DNA of 47,045 bases, taken from positions 1 through 47,045 of the forward strand of contig JBALTG010000023.1 in NCBI GenBank assembly GCA_036964625.1, read 5' to 3'. The DNA comes from Motiliproteus sp036964625. Lineage in GTDB: Bacteria > Pseudomonadota > Gammaproteobacteria > Pseudomonadales > Balneatricaceae. The notes below the pieces were generated by a model. That model was not told the origin of the DNA, did not search any database, and was given only the letters and a program-made list of their open reading frames with translations. A program made the position numbers and the translations under genes. This document shows, in pieces, positions 43,333-47,045 of the stretch (within the stretch, counting starts at the first letter, position 1; every line of letters begins with the position of its first letter).

Positions 43333-44392
43333 TTCCGCGCGGTGCATGTGGATGCGGGGCGGCACCTCAAAAGGCGCCTACTTTGTCGCCGATGATCTGC
43401 CCACAGATGTCGCCGAGCGCGATCATTTTCTGCTCCGCATCATGGGTTCCCCGGACCCACGCCAGATCGATGGCATCGGCGGTGCAGACCCCCTCGCCTC
43501 CAAGGTTGCCTTGGTCAGTCAATCCAGCAAACCTGGCGTCGATGTCGACTACCTTTTTCTGCAGGTTTACGTTGACCAGGCGGTCGTCACCGACGGCCAA
43601 AACTGCGGCAACATCCTGGCCGGGGTGGGCCCCTTCGCGATAGAGCGGGGGCTGCTCCTGGCAGGCGCGGACCAAACGTCGGTCAGTATCTATATGCAAA
43701 ACACCGGACAAATTGCCGTGGCGCAGGTATCGACCCCACAAGGGCAGGTCTGCTACCGAGGCGATGCCCGTATCGATGGCGTACCCAATAGCGCCAGCGC
43801 GATCCCCATCACCTTTAAGGGCACCGCAGGCTCCAGTTGCGGCGCCCTGCTACCCACCGGCAGGGCCGCGGATCTGATCGATGGCATTGAAGTGACCTGC
43901 ATCGACAACGGCATGCCCGTGGTCGTGCTCGCTGCTCAATCGATGGGCATTGAGGGCACTGAGACCCGAGAACAGCTGGACCAAAACAGCGCCCTGAAAG
44001 CCCGACTGGAATCGATCCGTTTACAGGCCGGTCCGCTGATGAATCTTGGCGATGTAACCCATAAATCGGTCCCCAAAATGGCCCTGGTCAGCCCGGCGAC
44101 ACGGGAGGGGTGCATCAGCACGCGTACCTTTATACCCCACCGCTGTCATGCCTCGATCGGGGTGCTGGGTGCGGTCAGCGTCGCCACCGCCTGCACCCTG
44201 CCCGGCTCACCAGCCCACAGGCTGGCGAACATCCCGGACGGCAATAGAAAAACCCTGTCGATTGAGCATCCGATTGGCGAAACGACCGTCATTCTACAAA
44301 TGAATGACCAGCACGAAACCGAAACTGAAATCGAGAGTGCAGCGGTTCTGCGCACAGCACGTAAGCTTTTTGATGGCGAAGTCTTCGCCTGA
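43325..44392 (+). CDS. ligU: 4-oxalomesaconate tautomerase (PrpF family)
   Basis: 355 residues with the PrpF/DAP-epimerase-like double fold. The N-terminal CMWMRGGTSKGAYF and the DGIGGADPLASKVALVS segment with its active-site Lys are shared with LigU and Pseudomonas GalD. NCGNILAGVGPFAIE and the second-half SVPKMALVSP follow. It isomerises the product of PDC hydrolysis to the form used by LigJ. Overlap with ligK by 8 bases supports operon membership. An aconitate-isomerase role is the family alternative but is unlikely in this position. Confidence 0.92.
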   Translation: MSDSARCMWMRGGTSKGAYFVADDLPTDVAERDHFLLRIMGSPDPRQIDGIGGADPLASKVALVSQSSKPGVDVDYLFLQVYVDQAVVTDGQNCGNILAGVGPFAIERGLLLAGADQTSVSIYMQNTGQIAVAQVSTPQGQVCYRGDARIDGVPNSASAIPITFKGTAGSSCGALLPTGRAADLIDGIEVTCIDNGMPVVVLAAQSMGIEGTETREQLDQNSALKARLESIRLQAGPLMNLGDVTHKSVPKMALVSPATREGCISTRTFIPHRCHASIGVLGAVSVATACTLPGSPAHRLANIPDGNRKTLSIEHPIGETTVILQMNDQHETETEIESAAVLRTARKLFDGEVFA

Positions 44393-44411
44393 CCGACTAT
44401 TAGGAAGAGAA

Positions 44412-45281
44412 ATGGACGCTGATTATTTACCGTTTCACGCCAGCCCCAGCAAGCCTGAATACCAGGTTCCAGCGGGGGCTATTGACGCTCACTGTCATGT
44501 TTTTGGTCCGGCGGACAGATTCCCCTACCACCCAAAGCGCAAGTACACCCCCTGTGACGCCTCCAAAGAACAGCTGTTTGCGCTACGGGACCATCTCGGT
44601 TTTGCGCGCAACGTCATCGTCCAGGCCTCCTGCCACGGTACCGATAACGCAGCACTGTTGGATGCATTGCAAACAGCCGGAGATTTGGCTCGTGGCGTTG
44701 CTGTGGTTGACCCACAGATCTCTGACGAAGAGCTCAGGCGCCTGCACGATGCTGGCGTTCGGGCGGTACGATTTAATTTCGTCAAACGGCTGGTTGATGC
44801 AACGCCCAAAGAGGTATTCCTCAGTCTGGCGACCCAAGTGAAAAAGCTGGGCTGGCATATCGTTGTCTATTTCGAAGCCCCGGATCTTGAAGCGCTGATT
44901 CCTTTCTTGAAGCAGCTCGACACCACCATTGTGGTCGATCATATGGGCCGGCCAGATGTCACCAAAGGAACCGACCACGAAGACTTCCAACGCTTCATTA
45001 ATCTACTGGCTGAAAACGACAACATATGGACCAAAGTCAGCTGCCCCGAACGCCTGACCCAACAAGCACCCGACTATAGCGATGTCGTACCTTTTGCACG
45101 GATCCTGGTTGAACGCTTTCCTGATCGCGTGCTTTGGGGCACCGACTGGCCTCATCCGAACATGACGTCCCATACGCCCGATGACGGCAAGTTGGTTGAC
45201 GTCATCCCCCAGATCGCCCCTACGGCAGCGCTGCAGCACGCACTGCTGATCGACAACCCGACCCGACTCTACTGGTCTTAA
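44412..45281 (+). CDS. ligI: 2-pyrone-4,6-dicarboxylate lactonase
   Basis: 289 residues (SYK-6 LigI about 293), amidohydrolase superfamily. GAIDAHCHVFGPADRFPY carries the first His pair (H27, H29), then VQASCHGTDN, VRFNFVKRL, VDHMGRPDV, and the catalytic Asp region WGTDWPHPNM. It opens the pyrone ring of PDC by hydrolysis, reversibly. The start is set at ATG 44412 behind GGAAGAG; the frame remains open 36 codons further upstream into ligU but that part resembles nothing. It follows ligU by 19 bases and precedes ligA by 11 bases. Confidence 0.95.
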   Translation: MDADYLPFHASPSKPEYQVPAGAIDAHCHVFGPADRFPYHPKRKYTPCDASKEQLFALRDHLGFARNVIVQASCHGTDNAALLDALQTAGDLARGVAVVDPQISDEELRRLHDAGVRAVRFNFVKRLVDATPKEVFLSLATQVKKLGWHIVVYFEAPDLEALIPFLKQLDTTIVVDHMGRPDVTKGTDHEDFQRFINLLAENDNIWTKVSCPERLTQQAPDYSDVVPFARILVERFPDRVLWGTDWPHPNMTSHTPDDGKLVDVIPQIAPTAALQHALLIDNPTRLYWS

Positions 45282-45292
45282 ACAGGTGCCTT

Positions 45293-45646
45293 ATGTCTTA
45301 TCTAGATAATCCAACGCCGATACCAGGAACCATCCTCTTTGACGGCAAGATGGCGCGCAAAGCCTATGGCCTCAATAAGATGTGCTATTCATTGAACGAA
45401 CAGGCTGCCCGGGATGAGTTCAACAATGACGAAATGGCCTACTGCGACAAGTATGGCGTGAGCGAAGCACAGAAAAAAGCCATCGAAGAGCGTGATGTGC
45501 TGGGACTATTGAAGCTGGGCGGCAGCATCTACTATCTGGCTAAATTTGTCGGCATGCTGGGGCTGAACATGCAGGATATCGGCGCCCTTCAAACCGGCAT
45601 GACCGTTGAGGAATTCAAAGCGATGCTACAAAAGGCGGGAGAATAA
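45293..45646 (+). CDS. ligA: Protocatechuate 4,5-dioxygenase, alpha subunit
   Basis: 117 residues, all-helical small subunit. PGTILFDGKMARKAYGLNKMCYSLN and EFNNDEMAYCDKYGVSE at the front, then VLGLLKLGGSIYYLAK and the closing EEFKAMLQKAGE, match LigA-type proteins. The subunit covers the active site of LigB in the (alpha-beta)2 enzyme and is needed for activity. It is two bases upstream of ligB, ensuring equal production. Confidence 0.95.
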   Translation: MSYLDNPTPIPGTILFDGKMARKAYGLNKMCYSLNEQAARDEFNNDEMAYCDKYGVSEAQKKAIEERDVLGLLKLGGSIYYLAKFVGMLGLNMQDIGALQTGMTVEEFKAMLQKAGE

Positions 45647-45648
45647 TC

Positions 45649-46488
45649 ATGGCGAAAATTATTGGTGGAATCACCACCTCACACATTCCGGCTATCGGCA
45701 AGGCCATCGAAAACGGCCTGCAGCAGACCCCTTACTGGAAGGCCTTCTTCGATGGCTACCCGCCGATTCATGCCTGGCTGGAGCAACAACAACCCGACGT
45801 TGCCGTGGTGTTTTACAACGACCATGGCCTGGAGTTTTTTATCGATAAGAAGCCCACGTTCGCTATCGGTGCGGCTGCCCACTACCCCAATGCGGATGAA
45901 GGCTGGGGCATCAAGACCATCCCACCGGTGAACGGTGATGAAGACCTTTCTTGGCATATATGCAATGCCTTGGTAGAGGACGAATTCGATATTACCATCT
46001 GCCAGGAGATGCGTGTCGACCACGGCCTGACCATACCCCTGCAGTTAATGTGGCCGGGCAACAACTATGGACATATGAAAGTCATCCCCGTGGCCATCAA
46101 CTGCGAACAGCACCCGATGCCATCCCCCAAACGCTGCTTTAAACTCGGCCAGTCAATCGGCAGAGCGATCGAATCCTATGAAAAGGACCTGAAGGTGGTG
46201 ATCTTGGGTACGGGCGGGATGTCACATCAACTGGACGGCGAACGCGCAGGCTTTATCAATAAAGAGTTCGATCTGATGTGCATGGATAAACTGGTCAACC
46301 AGCCCGAAGAGCTGCTGCATTATTCCATCCGGGATCTGGTCGAGATCGCCGGCGCCCAGGGTCCGGAATTCATCATGTGGCTGGGGATGCGCGGCGCACT
46401 AACAGGTCAGGTGACCGAGCTGCATCGCAACTACCACATCCCGATTTCTAATACCGGCGCGGGGACAATGTTGCTGAAAAACAACTAA
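45649..46488 (+). CDS. ligB: Protocatechuate 4,5-dioxygenase, beta (catalytic) subunit
   Basis: 279 residues, type II extradiol dioxygenase. Iron ligands H12 (TTSHIPA), H59 (YNDHGLEFF) and E240 (QGPEF) and the general base H193 (GGMSHQLDG) are all present at positions nearly identical to SYK-6 LigB (H12, H61, E242, H195). With Fe(II) it cleaves the ring of protocatechuate between C4 and C5, giving 4-carboxy-2-hydroxymuconate-6-semialdehyde, the LigC substrate. Gallate can be a side substrate in this family. It is the last gene of the operon; a 10-bp perfect hairpin lies 51 bases downstream. GGGAG precedes the ATG. Confidence 0.97.
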   Translation: MAKIIGGITTSHIPAIGKAIENGLQQTPYWKAFFDGYPPIHAWLEQQQPDVAVVFYNDHGLEFFIDKKPTFAIGAAAHYPNADEGWGIKTIPPVNGDEDLSWHICNALVEDEFDITICQEMRVDHGLTIPLQLMWPGNNYGHMKVIPVAINCEQHPMPSPKRCFKLGQSIGRAIESYEKDLKVVILGTGGMSHQLDGERAGFINKEFDLMCMDKLVNQPEELLHYSIRDLVEIAGAQGPEFIMWLGMRGALTGQVTELHRNYHIPISNTGAGTMLLKNN

Positions 46489-47045
46489 TATCGGCCTTTT
46501 CACCTAGCCACGCCGAGCCAACTCGCTCCTTGAACTTCGCCTATCAAGCTAATACTACGGCTTGATAGGCACCTGAAATTGATGTGCGTCCCTCTCGCCC
46601 TGTAGGGAACGCTTTGGGCCGACTGGATCCGCACATACCACCGCCTCGTAAGGGTCCATCTGGCTGGTACGGATCAGTGCTGATGACGTCTGCTTTGGAG
46701 ACAAAGGCCTGGATACATCAGGCTTGCCTAATACCCTCCGTAATGTCGGTAATGGGCGCATATGCTGAAGTCTGATGAGCTCTCAATCAGCCTCCAACCT
46801 CGGACAGTGATGGCTACCACACCTTCATCAGATTGAATTTGGTTCACTTAATGAAGCCCAAGGAGTGCTGATAATAGACCTAACATACCTCCGGGCTGAT
46901 GGCGGCTTTGTCGCAACAGCGGTCATAGCTAGGGAGCATCTGGGCAGCAGCTATGTGTCGGCTGCTGCCGTTCAAAGAAACCCAAATCTCGTAGTCTGTG
47001 TGACCGCTTTGTAGATAAAGCGCCCGTGTGAAACGTTTGGTGGCA
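46489..47045. other. 3' flank of the lig operon, no gene recognised
   Basis: It contains the stem-loop at 46540-46569, an AGCGGTCAT word (46918-46926), a GGCAGCAG/CTGCTGCC hairpin around 46948-46975 and a CGCTTT/AAAGCG hairpin (47005-47022). Short open frames on both strands lack domains. It resembles the repeat-containing intergenic DNA of the first 3.4 kb. Confidence 0.45.
46540..46569 (+). terminator. Stem-loop after ligB
   Basis: CCTATCAAGC (46540-46549) and GCTTGATAGG (46560-46569) form a perfect 10-bp stem with a 10-base loop. There is no clear T-tract after it, so termination may be partial or Rho-assisted. Confidence 0.55.

Noticed and set aside
44304..44411. Long N-terminal extension of LigI overlapping ligU
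   Set aside because: The extension has no similarity to LigI, and ATG 44412 has a strong ribosome-binding site and gives the usual protein length.
46555..46775. Short ORFs on both strands after ligB
   Set aside because: No domain, no ribosome-binding site, and they overlap the stem-loop region.
1..47045. CRISPR arrays, tRNA or rRNA genes
   Set aside because: No regularly spaced short repeats, cloverleaf with conserved T-loop, or rRNA segments were seen on reading both strands.

Overview
The window reads as catabolic accessory DNA from an aerobic, probably marine, gammaproteobacterium. That placement is inferred from gene style, a roughly 50-55% GC look and IS/MITE debris; nothing here fixes the genus. 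Most genes belong to pathways for para-hydroxylated aromatic compounds. No rRNA, tRNA or CRISPR array was seen.

Layout. 1-3.4 kb: start of a quinone oxidoreductase gene, an orphan periplasmic binding protein, a 2-oxoglutarate/Fe(II) oxygenase and a diverged ~130-bp direct repeat. 3.4-10.8 kb: an XylR/DmpR-type sigma-54 activator (minus strand) diverging from a 1073-residue cytoplasmic reductive dehalogenase fused to its own flavin/NAD/2Fe-2S reductase, then a small membrane protein, a short-chain dehydrogenase and a 170-bp MITE-like element. 11.3-21.6 kb: an acetoacetyl-CoA-synthetase-like ligase, a Tm-1-like protein, a three-subunit biotin-dependent carboxylase (BCCP, biotin carboxylase, carboxyltransferase), a HAD phosphatase, an SCP2-thiolase-like protein that lacks the nucleophilic cysteine, and a second binding protein. 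21.9-29.9 kb: a SnoaL-like protein (minus strand), then an export-type operon (38-residue ORF, DUF1302, DUF1329, YCF48-like, RND/MMPL). 30.1-33.1 kb: a second MITE copy, an intact thiolase, a thiol peroxidase and a 4-hydroxybenzoyl-CoA-type thioesterase. 33.2-35.8 kb: decay zone with a LuxR-type gene broken by an in-frame amber codon, an IS3 remnant, a universal stress protein and the 3' tail of a TRAP permease. 35.8-46.5 kb: pobA and a complete protocatechuate 4,5-cleavage set (ligC, double-HTH LysR regulator, ligJ, ligK, ligU, ligI, ligA, ligB) with an aldo/keto reductase.

How the parts fit (inference). A halogenated 4-hydroxyphenyl compound is dehalogenated by the fused RdhA. A 1-(4-hydroxyphenyl)ethanol-type alcohol is oxidised to 4-hydroxyacetophenone by the SDR. 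The ketone is carboxylated by the biotin enzyme, activated by the CoA ligase and thiolysed to 4-hydroxybenzoyl-CoA. The thioesterase frees 4-hydroxybenzoate, PobA makes protocatechuate, and LigAB/C/I/U/J/K take it to pyruvate and oxaloacetate. The middle part resembles the p-ethylphenol/4-hydroxyacetophenone route of Aromatoleum aromaticum EbN1 and the hydroxyacetophenone carboxylation routes of lignin degraders. What looks new is its union with a self-sufficient reductive dehalogenase and an aerobic lower pathway. Five -24/-12 promoter matches with correct 12-bp spacing stand before rdhA, the ligase-carboxylase operon, the SCP2-like gene, the second binding protein and the export operon. This suggests one sigma-54 regulon under the resident activator.
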